Both the position numbers and the translations under genes were made by a program. Shown here piece after piece: positions 34,376-47,966 of a stretch of 64,000 nucleotides of DNA. The notes beneath the pieces were generated by a model. That model did not search any database, had not been told where the DNA came from, and saw only the letters and a program-made list of their open reading frames with translations. The stretch spans positions 65,001 to 129,000 of the forward strand of contig JACVTC010000097.1 of the NCBI GenBank assembly GCA_016946835.1. Direction: 5' to 3'. This DNA comes from Neocallimastix lanati (nom. inval.). Taxonomy: Eukaryota; Neocallimastigomycota; Neocallimastigomycetes; Neocallimastigales; Neocallimastigaceae. How positions within the stretch are numbered: position 1 is the stretch's first letter; each line of letters opens with the position of its first letter.

Positions 34376-35262
34376 AACTTCGGATAAATTCTTTCATTAT
34401 ATTTTCGATTTCATTTAATTCAATTCTTTGTCCATAAATCTTTACTTGGAAATCTATTCTTTCTAAATATTCAATTTCACCAGTTCCTGTCCATTTACCA
34501 AGATCTCCTGCACGGTACATTATTTTATTATGATCATCACATTCTTGGTTAAAAGGATTAAAAACAAACTTTTCTCTTGTTAAATTTTTATGATTTAAAT
34601 ATCCCTTTCCTACACCGTATCCCCCAATCTAAATTTCACCTGCAACTCCTACTAGTACTGGTTTCCTATATTTATCTAATATATATAACTTGCAATTACA
34701 AATTGGAGAACCAATAGTAATTTTATTTTCCTTCTCTTCATTTATTTCTTTATAAGTACAATAATAACATTCAATTGGACCATAACCATTATAAATTTTA
34801 CATTGAGAGTATCGATGAATAATTTTACATAAGTCCATTGGCAATGCTTCTCCAGCCAATATAATTACCTTTATTTTATTTAATTTTTTTCTAAATTCTT
34901 CATACTCTAAAAAAATTTTTATTCTTGAAGGTGTAGTATTAATTAGATTAACATTATTGCTATCAATAATAGAAGAAAGTAAGCTAACATTCTGACATTT
35001 ATTTTCATCAACTAAAACTATACTTAATTCCAAAATTAAACTAAGCATAAGTTCATTAACATGAATATCAAATGAAAAGTTGGTTATCGCCAATACACTT
35101 TTAACTAAATTTTCAATGTGGTTTAATTTTTTATTATTTTCACCATTGGTTATATATTTTAATACAACTTTAGCTCCAACTTCTTCAATCATATATTTGA
35201 TACGTTCTTCTGGATATTCAAGATCAACTGGTAAAAATGTTCCTCCTACTTTCATAATTCCA
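34376..35262 (-). pseudogene. Nonribosomal peptide synthetase adenylation-domain fragment
   Basis: The minus strand carries most core motifs of an NRPS adenylation domain, which activates an amino acid as its AMP ester: core A2 (GGTFLPVDLEYPEERI), A4 region (TNFSFDIHVNEL), A5 (NGYGPIE), A6 (GEI then [12 protein letters not shown]), A7 (YRAGDLGKW) and A8 ([19 protein letters not shown]). Core A3, the Thr/Ser/Gly-rich nucleotide loop expected between A2 and A4, is missing, so the domain has an internal deletion. One stop codon interrupts A6 (34629-34631). No condensation or carrier domain flanks it; similarity ends near 34376 and before A2. Anaerobic fungi are known to carry NRPS genes, many apparently bacterial in origin. 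This piece cannot be active as it stands. Confidence 0.8.
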
Positions 35263-36002
35263 ATGATACCAACAATATAGTAATATGATCAAACAAATAT
35301 CTAAAGTAGCTAAATTTCTCACTAACATTTCATTTACTAGGAAGGTCAAATTATCTTATCAACAAAAAAAAAAAAAAAAAGGAGGTTTTATATGATTATT
35401 ATTAGAAACTTATAATGTCGTTTTAATATTTCTTATTTAATAAATATGAATTTATTTTTTTTTGTCAAATTTTTAAATGTGATAAAAAGAAAATAATATA
35501 ATTTGAATAAATAAATAATTAAAATATATATATGATTATATGAATAAATAATATATACAAAAAATAAATATAAAATAAAAAACACGTATGTATAAACTAT
35601 TGAAAAAATTGTATATATATCAATAAAAAAAAAATAAAAAATAAAATTAAAAAATTAAAATAAATATTTATAACAAAAAAATAAAAATTAAAAATTAAAA
35701 AAAAAAAAAAAAAAAAAAAAATTTCCAGACCATAAATAGTTTTGTTATTATTAGTTTATTAAATAAATATATTTAAAAATTTTTATTCATAGTTTTTGAA
35801 ATTTTTATAATTTATTTTTAAAAATATTTTGATATATTCCTATATAAATATTTTACTATTAATATCAGTTTTTAAAATAAAAAAAAAGTTCTGAATTAAA
35901 TAATAAAAATATTTCTAATTTTTTTATTTTATTTTATTATTTAAATTAAATGAAATATAATTATCATTTAATATAAATATATGAATGTTATCTTCTAAAA
36001 TA

Positions 36003-37375
36003 AAAAATTGGAATCAAAAAAAAAAAAAAAATAAAAACAAAAATAAAAACAAAAATAAAAACAAAAATAAAAATAAAAATAAAAATTAAAAAATAAAAAA
36101 AATAAAAATCGGAAAGAAAAAATAAAAAATATAATATAAAAAATTGGTGTTAAAAGGTTTATTTTTTAGAATATTTTAAATATAAATATTTTATTATTAA
36201 AATATGAACTTGTAACTTTTACTTAAATTTTTATAAAGTTCATAATACTAAGATAAAAATAAATAAATCATATTTATTTATTAATTATAAAATGAGTTTT
36301 ATTTATCTTATTAATATTCTTTTTTTAAACGGGTTAAAGAACAACTGTTTTTTTTATGTTGAAATTATTTTCTTTTATACTTTTTCTCCGTATATTTTTA
36401 GAAGTAAATTTTATAACCATTTTTAGCTTTAATTTCTCTTTTAGCTAATTATTACTTAAATTACATTTATTTTTCTTAAAATAAATATCTTCATATATTA
36501 TTAATATAATTCTAATTTAATAAATTATAAATATAAATTTATATGTTTTAAGATATAATAATATATGAGTTAATATATGATAATTTTAAAATATTAATTT
36601 TCATTATTGTCAATGAAATAGTATAGTTATATAATTAAATTAATGTTAATCATCATATATTTAACTTTTATATCATTTATAATAATTTCTTTTCAATTTG
36701 AATCAAAAAAAAAATAAATAAATAAAATAAAAAAAATAAAGAAAACAAAATTGAAACAAATATAAAAAAATAAAAAATTATACTTAAAATAAAAAAAATG
36801 GAATCAAAAAAAAAAAAAAAATAAAATAAAAAAATAAAAATAAAAATTCATAACAAATAAAAAAAATAAAGTAAAAGTTTGATAAAAAAAAAATAAAAAA
36901 ATAAAAAATTGGAATCAAAAAAAAAAAACATTAAAAAAAAAAATAAAATAAAAAAAAAAAAATTGGAATCAAAAAAAAAAAAATAAAAAAAAAATAAAAT
37001 AAAAAAAAAAAAAAATTGGAATCAAAAAAAAAAAAAATAAAAAAAAAAAAAAAAAAAAAAAAAAACGGACTTAATATAAAATAAACTATTGGAATAAAAA
37101 AAAATAAAACATTAAAAATAAAAAATAAAAAACAAAAAAATTGGAATCAAAAAATAAAATAAAAAAAAATTGGACTTAAAAAAATAAAGAATAAAAAATT
37201 GGAATCAAAAAAAAAAAAAAATAAAAAAAATAAAATAAAAATAAAAAAATAAAAAATTAGAACCAAAGAAAAAAAAAATAAAAAATCAGACTTAAAATAA
37301 TAATAAAAAAATAAGAAATTTGAATCAAAAAAATAAATAATCGGACTTAAAAAAAATAAGAATCAAAAAATAAAA
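36003..37375. repeat. Degenerate A-rich minisatellite with ATTGGAATCA core
   Basis: The core AATTGGAATCAAAAAAA recurs at about 36007, 36797, 36907, 36961, 37014, 37139 and 37198, with variants (TTTGAATCA, TTAGAACCA, CGGACTTAA, TTGGACTTAA), separated by AAAATAAAA spacers of variable length. The plus strand is nearly free of T except in the core, so there is strong purine asymmetry over 1.3 kb. Confidence 0.75.
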
Positions 37376-37404
37376 AAAAATATAATATAAAATAAATACT
37401 TGAA

Positions 37405-37475
37405 ATTTAAATATAAAATACAGATTGAATAAAATAAGATAAAATAAAATAAACAAAAATAAAATAAGATAAAAT
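37405..37475 (-). repeat. Third locus of the TTCAATCTGTA repeat, inverted
   Basis: TAAATATAAAATACAGATTG, followed by AATAAAATAA, is the reverse complement of the 5.66-kb unit with one mismatch. It is followed by TAAAA pentamers as at the other loci. Confidence 0.65.
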
Positions 37476-37549
37476 AAAAATAATTTGAAATATATAAATA
37501 AAATACTTTTAACAAGAAGATAAAGAATATTTTATTTATGTAGTTTTTT

Positions 37550-38470
37550 ATTTGATACTTCTTTTATTATTTCTTTTTTTTTCTTTTTTAGTAAAATTTA
37601 CATTCTTTTATACTTTTCATGCTAATATATAATATTATTAATATATTCATTTTAACTATTTATTAAATTTCTATTTTAATATAAATAATATTATGTGTAT
37701 TTAAAATTAGTATTTTTTATTTTAACAATCTCCCTCAAACGTAACTTTATTCAAAGTTATATTTGCAAATTTAATTTCATTAAATTTTTATGTCTTCTTG
37801 TTTAGTTAATAAGGAGTTTCTGAATTTATCCATTTAAGTGTTATTTAGATATTTCGTGTGTCCATCAGACAGATTATGTTCCGATTTTAGATATTTTAAT
37901 TTAATTTTATTATTCTTTATTAATTTTCTTATGTAATGATATCTTATATCAATGTGTTTCGTTTTGGGATTAATTGATTGACTTTTTACTATTGTAAATT
38001 GTTGCTTTATATATCTACTTTTATTGTAATGTTTTCAATATTATATTTCATTTTATTTAACAATTTTAAAAACCATACACAATGTTGGCTGCACTCGCTT
38101 AAACTGTAGTATTCCCATTCAGCCGTAGAAGTAGTAACACATCGTTAAAATTTCAAGCACCAACTTGTAGGTGTATTTCCTATACTTAATACACATCCAG
38201 TTGTTGACCCTTTTGTTTCTTCGTCGCCCCCCCAAAATCTGAATCTACATAAGATTCAATATTTTCACTTTCCTTGTTCATTTTAGTCCATAACTAAAGG
38301 TTTCTTCTTAAGTATCTTATTATTCTAAAAACGTTTTTCCAGTCCTCTATATTCGGATTATTTGATTTTCTTGCAGCTTTACTCACTGCTAAAATGATGT
38401 CTGGGGTTTTTCCTAGTTTGTTTGTTAATTCAATCTTTCGTTATTCTTTACTATTGGTGAACCATTCTTT
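37550..38470 (-). mobile_element. Copia-3: 3' fragment of a Ty1/copia element
   Basis: The minus strand encodes the end of a copia RNase H region (STTG-, SWC, EYYSLSECS) followed by the family's purine-rich tract next to 37727. A possible 3' LTR lies to the left, ending ...TTTTAACA at about 37726; its outer end is not clear. Many breaks are present, so it is an old fossil. It resembles copia-2 at 43.7-44.4 kb. Confidence 0.65.
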
Positions 38471-38499
38471 TAAAAGTTTCCAAATTTAAAATGATTATT

Positions 38500-38960
38500 C
38501 TTCATTAGATCAACTCAACAAGCAACAAAACCAAAAACAAAAGTTCAAAGGAGCTCTGAAGGAACCAAACAAATTTGAAGATATTTTTGAATGGATACAA
38601 TCAGTAAAAGAAGAATTAGAAAATATGAGAAAACTCAATGTTTGTACAACTTTTAAAAGAATACCACAGAGTTGCAATATTGTATCATCCCGCTGAATAT
38701 TCAAATATAAAAAGGATTTCAATGGAAATATAATTAAAAGAAAATCAAGACTAGTCGCTCATGGATTCACTCAAAAATTTGGAATTGACTTTCAAGACAC
38801 CTTTTCCCCAACGTCGAAAAATGACTCTATTAGATTATTCATATTTATTGCAGCTCAAAAGAATTTTAATAGAGAGCAAATAGATGTGAATGCTGCCTAC
38901 CCTAACTCAAAACTAACTTGGAAAAATTTTCATGAAATCATCACATGGTCACTTTGATTA
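38500..38960 (+). mobile_element. Copia-4: reverse-transcriptase fragment of a Ty1/copia element
   Basis: The plus strand carries the start of a copia reverse transcriptase (LVAHGFTQKFGIDFQDTFSP, QIDVNAAY) in the direction opposite to the adjacent copia-3 piece. Either an inversion or two separate fragments explain this. It is short, broken in at least two places, and old. Confidence 0.7.
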
Positions 38961-39019
38961 TAATAAAAAAATATTGGAAATTAAATAAAAATTGTAAAAA
39001 GAAGAATAAAAAATAAAGA

Positions 39020-41985
39020 AAATATTTCCATGGTATCTATTTCTTCCAAGGCATCAAGTTCAAACAATGCCTCTCAAAAACAGTTTGCTACAGAATTTAA
39101 ATTATTTTTCGAACTATCACCAAAGATTCTTATGGATTCCGGTTCTAAATTCAATCTCATTGATGTCGACTACTGCAATGACCATAATTTACCTTATCAT
39201 GACGATGGTCAATTACCAAAAATCTTTGGTATTGGTGGTAGTCAATCTATCTTCCGTATAACTACACCTCTTAATCTTCGTTATAAAGATCATCTTTGTT
39301 GAACTTAATTTTTTATGTTACAGATTTACCTGCCTATCCTTGTATTTTAGGTCTCGATTGGATAAGAGAACACAACCTTCATATTGATTTTGCTACAAAT
39401 ACTTTATGTTTTGTTTCTAATCACTGTCTTACTTACTGTGTCTCTTTATTCAATAATGTTCCATAATTCCCAGAAGAACCTTCCGCTTCTCCTGATATAG
39501 AAATTAATTCTCACAGTAATACTACTAACAATAAAGATCTCAATACTACTTCATCTTATAACAATTTAAATTTAAAAAACACTTCTCCTTGTACTTCTTT
39601 TATGGTTATAACCGACGAATCCAATTGTAAATCAAAAAGTATCCCTAGCACCACCAATTCTTTAATTTCTAATTCACTTTCTGTTTCTAATGATACTTCC
39701 AAAAATTCTATTTCAAAGCTTAATTCTTCTCTTAATCCTATTTCATATTCTGAATTAAAATCTAAACTTCTTAAAGTACTAATGGAATTCTTAGACGTTT
39801 TTAGTGAATCTTCTGCCAATGAACTTCCCCCTCACCGTCAATATGACTGTCAAATAAATATTATAGCTAACGGTAAGCTTCATTACAGACCTATCTACCT
39901 TTTAACAGATAAGGAAATAAAAGCTTGAGAAATATATCAAGGAAAACCTAAAGAAAGGATTTATTTGTAAATTCAAATCCCCTAACGATGCTTCAATATT
40001 CTTTGTCCTTAAAAAGAATGATGAACTCAGATTAGCAGTTGACTTCCGCCCACTCAATGAAATCACCATTCGAGATTCCTACCCTCTTCCATTAATTCAA
40101 GATGTGCTTGAGCATTTGGGTAAAGTAAAAATCCTTTTTTAAATTAGATCTTCGCTCGGCATATAATCTCATCCGAATTATGGAAGGCGACGAATACAAG
40201 ACCGCTTTTTCTTGTAATTTTGGACACTTTGAATACACCGTAATGCCATTTGGGCTAAAGAACGCTCCTGCTATTTTCCAACATTTCATTAATGATGTTC
40301 TTAAAGATGTTATTGGAGAATTTGCACATACCTACATCGATGACATCATTATCTTTTCTAAAGATTACAATTCTCATTTTAAGCATGTCAAGGAAATTTT
40401 TAATTCGCTTCAGAAAAGCTAAAACTATACGCTAAATTTGAAAAAAATGTGAATTTTTTGTTTCTTATATCGATTTCCTTGAGCACCGTATCTCCTCTGA
40501 AGACATTTATATGGACCCCAAAAAGGTCGATTCCATTTTAAACTGCCCCGTTCCCACTTGCCTTTAAAGACATTCATTCTTTTCTCGGTCTACCAAACTT
40601 TTACAGATGCTTTATTCCAGGTTTTGCTAAATCGCTCATCCACTCCATCTTCTTTTAAGATAGAATGTTAAATTTTCATGGTCTCCTGATGCCCAAGCTG
40701 CTTTTGACTCTCTTAAATTAAAATTTACCTCATCACCAGATCTTATTTATCCCAACAGAGAACTTCCTTTCATAGTTGAAATGGATTTTAGTAACTTTGC
40801 TGTTGGTGCTGTCCAATCACAGAAATCTCCCAACAACAATCATTTACACCCAGTTGCTTTCTTTTCTAGATTACTTACAGGTGCTGAACGTAACTACCCA
40901 ATTTACGACAAAGAACTTTTGGCTATTGTCTTTGCTCTGAAAAATTGGTGTCACATTATAAGTTCTGATGCTCCTTTCATTATTTTCTCCGATCATCGTA
41001 ATCTTTTATTTCAAAAAGAAACCAAAAAAATGATTCAAAAACTTGTTCGTTGGTCATTATTTCTTTCAGAATTCAGTTTTAAAATTTTATATTGTTCCGG
41101 TTCCTCTAATGTGTAAACCTGATGCTCTTTCCCGTCGTCCTGACTATGTTAACTTTGCTAACGATTCCGATGTTCCCTTTACCGTCCTTCGTCCTGAAAA
41201 TTTTTGTGCTCTTGTTCATTCAGCCTCTTCCCTTAACAATGAAATTCTTTCTGGTTATAAATCTGACTCCTTTTATCATGATGTATGTACTTATCTTGAT
41301 AATAAAAAAACGTCCTATCCCTCATAGTCAAATTAATAAATTTTCCATTAACAATGGCTTTCTCCTGTTCAATAGCCGTATGTATGTTCCACCAAACTGC
41401 TATACACAAATTATGAAAATATATCATGACTCTCATACTTCAGGTCATTATGGCATTAGTAAAACTATTTCTCTTACTTTTCCTGATTTTTTAGTGGCCT
41501 TCTTTATCTTCTTATATCAAAAAGTATGTTCGATCATGCAATATTTGTTGTCGCTCTAAAACTTAACGTCATAAACCTAATGGTTTTCTTAACCCTCTTG
41601 AAATTAGTGAACGTCCTTGGTCTTCTATTTCAATGGACTTTATTACCGATTTACCCCAATCTAATGGCTTTACATTCACTCTTGTTATCGTGAATAGACT
41701 AACTAAAATGTTCCATCTCATACCTTTCCAGAGAGTGAACTACGTTGTAGAACAATTTATAAGATGTTTTATAAATAAAACGGTTCTGATTGGAAAAACT
41801 ATCTCAGTTTCGCCGAATTAAGCTCGAACAACGCTGTTCAAGAATCTATGAGTTTTTCTCCTTTCTTTCTTAACTACGGTTTTCACCCAAAAAACATTTA
41901 CCTTTAATTCCTGAGCAAATTAATGTACCTTGTGCTGTTGAGTTTACGAAAGATTTTCAAGATTTAATGAAGAAGTTAGAAGAAA
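39020..41985 (+). mobile_element. Gypsy-A: decayed Ty3/gypsy element
   Basis: Plus-strand pol of a Ty3/gypsy element: retroviral-type protease (MDSGSKFNLID, about 39.1 kb), reverse transcriptase (DFRPLNEITI, FKLDLRSAYN, YIDDIIIFSK; 39.9-40.4 kb), RNase H (VEMDFSNFAVGAV, NYPIYDKELLAIVFALK), the start of integrase (HDSHTSGHYGISKT) and its core (SMDFITDLPQ). Neither gag nor LTRs can be identified. On the order of ten breaks are present and the integrase end is cut short. The base composition is markedly less AT-rich than the flanks. It is old. Confidence 0.82.
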
Positions 41986-42723
41986 ACATAATTAATGTGT
42001 TTTTGATAATAAATTTATAAATTAATAAAATAAATATAAATAAAAATATTTTACTTTTAAAGGTTTTTAAGTGTTTATTTTAAAATTTATTGTTAAGAAC
42101 CATTTCATGACATAAATATTTCTCTAATGTTCTTGACAGTACTTGCCAATATCTTCACTGAAGATATCATTTACGAAACTCTGGAATACGACTGGTGTAT
42201 TGATTAGACCAAAAAAGCATCACCAAATGCTTGAAGTGTCCATACTTGGTATTAAAGACTGTTTTATACTCGTCACCTTCGCGAATTCGTACCAAGTTAT
42301 AAGCAGATTTGAGGCCGTACTTGGAGAAAACCACTGCTCCTTTCATTGCTTCAGAAACTGCACTAATTCTTGGGATAGGAGAAGCATTCTGATTCGTCCA
42401 CCGGTTCAGTTTTCTTTAATCCATGCATAGTCGTAACTCCCCTAACTTCTTCTGATCTTCTAATGAACCTTTAGCCATATTTTCATCTATGTATATTTTT
42501 GATGCTTTTTCTTCTCTAGGACTCTTTTGATAAATAACTCCTTTATAAAGTGGTGCATCAGACACTAGTTCTATCTTGCAATCGTATAGCCTGTGCTCTG
42601 GTAATATCTCAGCGATTTCTTCATTGAAGGCTTCAGTTAAGTCTCCATAATACTTATCAATTATTTCACCTATCGACAATAGCTTCTCTAGTCCCACTTT
42701 CTTGATCATCTCTGCTGCAGAAT

Positions 42724-43517
42724 TGTAAGAAACTATAATTATTTGTTAAATAATTATAATTTCTTTATTTGATTATTTATCTATTATATAATTTATACAT
42801 TCATTCATTAAATTAGTAATTATTTATCAAGTTAATATGTATTTGTACATTTAATTATAGTTTTAATTTAATTAAAAAATTTTTTCTTTAAATTTATTTA
42901 ATATACATTTATTTTATTTAATTTGTTTAATTAATTATAAATTTTATTAATTTCTATAGTAATGAATTAATTATTTAATTATTATTTTTAATTAAAATTT
43001 GAATTAACTTATTCGAACTTTAAAGTCTTTTATTTTCTTATTAAAATATAAATTAATTTTATCGGACTTTAAGGTTTTTTCTAATTTATTATAATAATAA
43101 ATTGGTTTTTCCTTAAAGAACTTATATAGTTTTTTCTTCTAATCTTTTTCTAGATACGATAATTGTTAAGATTAGAAAACCTTTTAAACTATTATTTTAT
43201 ATAAAATTTCATTATTAAATTTTTCGTATAAATAGCTATTGATTTCTCTAAATTTTTGAGAAATCAAGAGTTATTATTATATAACAAATATTAAATAAAT
43301 ATATAATAATAATAAATAAAATCTACAACATTTTCAATAAGTGTTCTTTTTATTTTGTGTTGTTTATTATATTTGTTTATAATAAACTCTTCTTTGTCAA
43401 GATAAGTTAAAATTTCTTTATTTTTTTTAATTGTTTTCTTATTTTCTCAGCTTGATGTTAGTATCAGGTTGTAGTTAATAATTTTGTTATAATAAATATT
43501 ATAATGAAATTATTACA
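42724..43517. repeat. Solo LTR inserted in gypsy-B
   Basis: A 794-bp AT-rich segment beginning TGTAAGAAAC and ending ATTATTACA, flanked by the 5-bp direct repeat AGAAT (42719-42723 and 43518-43522). It has no coding content. Confidence 0.75.
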
Positions 43518-43559
43518 AGAATCCTCTTGGGTTATCATAGTTATGTGATCCTTTTTCTG

Positions 43560-43720
43560 TGTTAAAATACTTAATACTATTTTATTAAAAAATAAAAGAG
43601 ATTTTTTTTTTTTTTTTTTTGGTAATGTTATTATTATAATACATAAGTACATAATATTTATAATACATAAAACTTTATTTATTGTACAATGTAATTTAAG
43701 CTTAATCTTACACTTTGACA
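43560..43720 (-). repeat. 3' LTR of copia-2
   Basis: TGTTAAAATACTTAATACTA...ACTTTGACA, 161 bp, preceded on the element strand by the purine-rich tract. Confidence 0.93.
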
Positions 43721-46700
43721 CTCCCCCTCAAATCTAGCTTTGAAGGTAGATTTGTACAATTAAAATATTTTAAATTATTAATTAAATTTAAACAATATTT
43801 GATTCCTAAATTTTATCATTAATGAATTGTTCAAGTATTTAGTAAGACCATCAGCAATATTCAACTTTGAATTTATATATCTCAGTTTAATTTTATTTTC
43901 TTTTATTAATTCTCTTACGTAGTGATAGCGAATATCGATGTGTTTGGTTTTCTGGTTTGTTAATTCATTTGTTGCAATGAATATTGCAGCTTTATTGTCT
44001 ACATTAATTTCAATCGTTTTAGTGTTGATATTCAGTTCCCTTAAATGGTTTAAATACCATATACATTGTTTTGAGCATTCGCTCAAACTGTAATATTCTG
44101 CTTCTGCTGGAGACGTTGAGACACAGTGTTGTAACTTTGAGCACCAACTGATAGGAGTGTCACCAATAGTTATGATATACCCAGTCGTAGATTTTCTAGT
44201 GTCTTTGTCCCTGGCATAGTCTGCATCTGAATATGCTTTAATATTTGAGTTTGAATTAAATTTTAATCCATAGTTTATTGTACATTTTAAGTAGCCCATA
44301 ATTTTTAAAATATTTTTCCAGTCTTCTAAATTAGGATCTTTGGTTTTTCTTGCTGCTTTGCTTACGGCATAAATGATATCCGGTCTTGTACTTATACTTA
44401 AGTACAGTAAGTTGCCCACAGCGCTTCTATATTTAGTTTTGTCTATACTTATGTTTCTTAGTTTTTCATCATTAATGGGTTTAATATTATTTGTGGGATA
44501 TATATTTTCATCTTTGAATTTTATTAGAAGATCATTTATATACCTCTTTTGGTGGAGAATATATCCATTATTATATCTTTCAAATTTGATACCTATGATA
44601 AATTCTGCATCTCTTAATTCCTTAATCTCGAAATATTCTTTTATTAAAGATGTTGTTTGGTTAATTTCTGATTCATTTCCTGTAAGAAGTATATCATCGA
44701 CATATACTGCAAGAATACATGTTATGTTTCCGTGTTTATTTTCCTTCTTGTAAAGACATGGGTCACATTTCAATCTTTTAAAATTGATCTTCAATAGTAT
44801 ATTGTTAAGTTGGTCATTCCACGCTTTCCCGGATTGTTTTAATCCATAGAGTGCCTTGTTGAGTTTCCAAAAAGTGTTTTTATTAGATTCATAACCTTCG
44901 GGAGATTTCATATATATATCCTCTGTTAAGTTGGCATTTAGATATGCAGAATTAACATCAATTTGTTTGATTTTAAAATTCTTTTGTGTTGCAAGGGCTG
45001 TGATAATACGTAAGGAATCTTGCTTAAGGGTGGGTGAAAATGTCTCAAAGTAATCAATACCTTCTTGTTGAGTAAATCCTCGAGCGACGAGTCTTGCTTT
45101 TCTTATAATTATGTTTCCTTCGGCATCTCTTTTAAGTTTGAAAACCCACCTGGATGAAATAATGTTGGCATGTTTAGGAACGTATTTAATTGGTGTAAAA
45201 ACTTTTAATTTGACCATATTTTGGAGTTCATCATTGACTGCTTTGAACCATTCTTCTTTATCCTTTAGATTGTAAATATCTTGGTAGTTGGTTGGTTCTC
45301 TTATTGAAGGATTATTTTGATTCTTTTCTGATATTTTCATTTTCTTTACTCGTGTATTGCTAAAATTTTTATATATGTGAATTGGAGAATCATTATATGG
45401 TCTTTTTGTTGAACTATAATTTATTGATGTTTCATTGTTGTTACTTGTGATATTTCTTTTATTTGTTGTTGGGTTTAAGTTATTTAATATTGGAGGTACG
45501 TGATACTTTGTATGCTGACTATTATTATGATCTGATATTGTATGGTTATGTTCATTAGTAAAAGTAATTGTCGTAGGGTAATTTTCGTAGTTTGTATTAC
45601 TATCTGGTATTTCTGAAATAACATTGTTAAAGTAGAAATTGGCTGGACTGTTTTCAAAAAATTCCACTGTTCTACATTTAATTACCTTGTTGTTTTTTAA
45701 ATCAAAAATCTTGTAGGAATATGGATCTAAACAGTATCCAATAAAAATGCCAGGGGATCCTTTGTTGTCGAATTTGTGTCTTAATTGTTTTGGTAAGAAG
45801 AAAATCACTTTGGATCCAAAAACTTTTATGTTATTGTAATTTACCTTTGTCTTGAATAATACTTCGTAAGGGACCTAATAATTTGTTGACTGATGAGGGA
45901 TCCTGTTATAAAGGTAGCTAGCAGTAGACATAGCGTCTTCCCAAAACCTTCTGCTCAGTTTGGCATCTTCCAGAAGTGAGGTGGCGGTACTAATCAGAAC
46001 ACCATTCAGTCTTTCGGCCCTACCATTTTGTTGCGGGTTGTAGGGTACAGTTGTTTGATGAATTATTCCATTGTCTTTACAAAAACTTTGAAAGCTGTTT
46101 GAGAGAAATTCGGTACCATTGTCAGATCGAGATGAATGAGGTCAAAGGTATCTTTAGCTTTGTTAGTAGAGGGGTAATATGGTTTATTTCTTAATTTAGA
46201 TTTTGTACATATTCTACATTTTTCGTAATAGTTTAATTTTGGTAATGTACTTAAGATTCTGTCTATGTTGAAATGACCGAATCTACGATGCCACAAGTAT
46301 ATATCTTCATCAAGATGTTGGATGTTATTTATCATAAATTTTTGGTTTTGTTGTTTTGTTGTTGTTGGATTATTGGATAACCATAATTGAAAAGTATTAT
46401 TATTTTCATTACTGTATATTGTAGAATTTCTTTTTCCCTTTGGTGAATAAATTAAAGTTTATGGTTTTCCATTGTTAATGTTGAATACAAATTTATACTT
46501 TTGCTCGATGAGTTTTGAAATTGAAATTATGTTTCTTTTGAAATTTTGAATGTAAAGTACGTCTTTCAAGATAACTTTATTATTATTAATATATCCTTCA
46601 ATGTTACCAATGTAATTTGATAATTCTTTATTTCCATTTGCAAAGGTTATTTCTTCATGGTGTTGTTTGATGTCCTTAAGGAGATCCTTTTGGTAAGTAA

Positions 46701-47966
46701 TGTGAATCGAGGCTCCAGAGTCAATTATCCAATTTGAGATGTTATTGTTAAAGTTGTTTAAAGTAGTAGATGAATTTGTTTTAATGGACACGTCTAAATA
46801 GTTTACCATATTTTCGATGTCTGAGTTAAAATCTTTGGTGAATGCGTTTTCATATATATTTTTATGTTCTTTTGGAATATCTTTTGAGACAAACGAAATT
46901 TGGTTATTGTTTTTATAAATAGGTTTAGTGGTTGGTCTAAATTTGTTGAAGTGTTTTTTGTACTTGTTGAATCTTTTAATATTGTTTGGATTTTTCCATC
47001 CATAGGATTTATTTTTAAGGTATTTGCATTCATATGAGTAGTGTCCGTATTTTTTGCAATAAAAACATCTTCCATTTTTTATCCTTCTGATGGGTTTATT
47101 TCCTTTATTGTATATGCGTTTCCTTCTTGTATTCATAGTTGATAATATTTCCTTATTAGTTGTGGACTTTGCTTCTTTTTTTGATGAGTATATAATGTCC
47201 GGAATTACTTTGGTAGTAAATTTTGAACATTCGTTCCAGTTATCCCTGAATTGGAACACATTGATCCATCGTAAGTTCTCAGGTAACGAACGGTTTAAGA
47301 TTCCCACTTTCTCTTCATCTGGTATATAGAGTTCAAGGTAATCGAGTTCATCAAAGATATTTTCTAAATAAGAAATGAAGATATTAATATCAACATTGGG
47401 GTCGTATTTATTTTATTTTTTCTAATTTCTCTTTCAAATCAGACTTTAACTGTTCTTTTCCTCGAGTAAAGGAGTTCTCTAAAATAGTCCAGACATCAAA
47501 AGCAGTTTTGCCATGGTTCTCTACTATTTTTCTTGTATCAGAAGCAAGCGAATTTAGAATGATCCATTTTGTGATGTTATCATTTTTAATGTCGACAGAA
47601 TTGGTGGACTTGGGATATACCACCGATTTGTCAATTTTGTCTACTATATAATTTTGGGTATTATCTTTAATTTTGTTTTTCTTAAATTTTTGGATCTTTT
47701 TTGATGATACATAATCAACTAAATTGTTGATATCTAGAAGATACAGCATATTTATTCTCCAACTCATATAGTTGGATGTATTTAGGGACACGGGGTGATT
47801 GAAACATTCCAAGTAGTTAAAAGATGTCCCATTGATTTTTGGCTGCAAATTAATTTGTTGATTTTCTGTGTAATTCTGACTAAGATTTGAAGGCTGTGGA
47901 GAGGTAGGAGTATTATGGATATTTCCTTGGGAGGTTATTGGACTATTTTCTTGAGCAGAGGTACTA

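Larger units (their letters stand above)
35263..37549. other. A-rich low-complexity region
   Basis: Apart from the minisatellite and the inverted copy of the TTCAATCTGTA repeat, only AT-rich sequence is present and no gene is seen. Confidence 0.6.
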
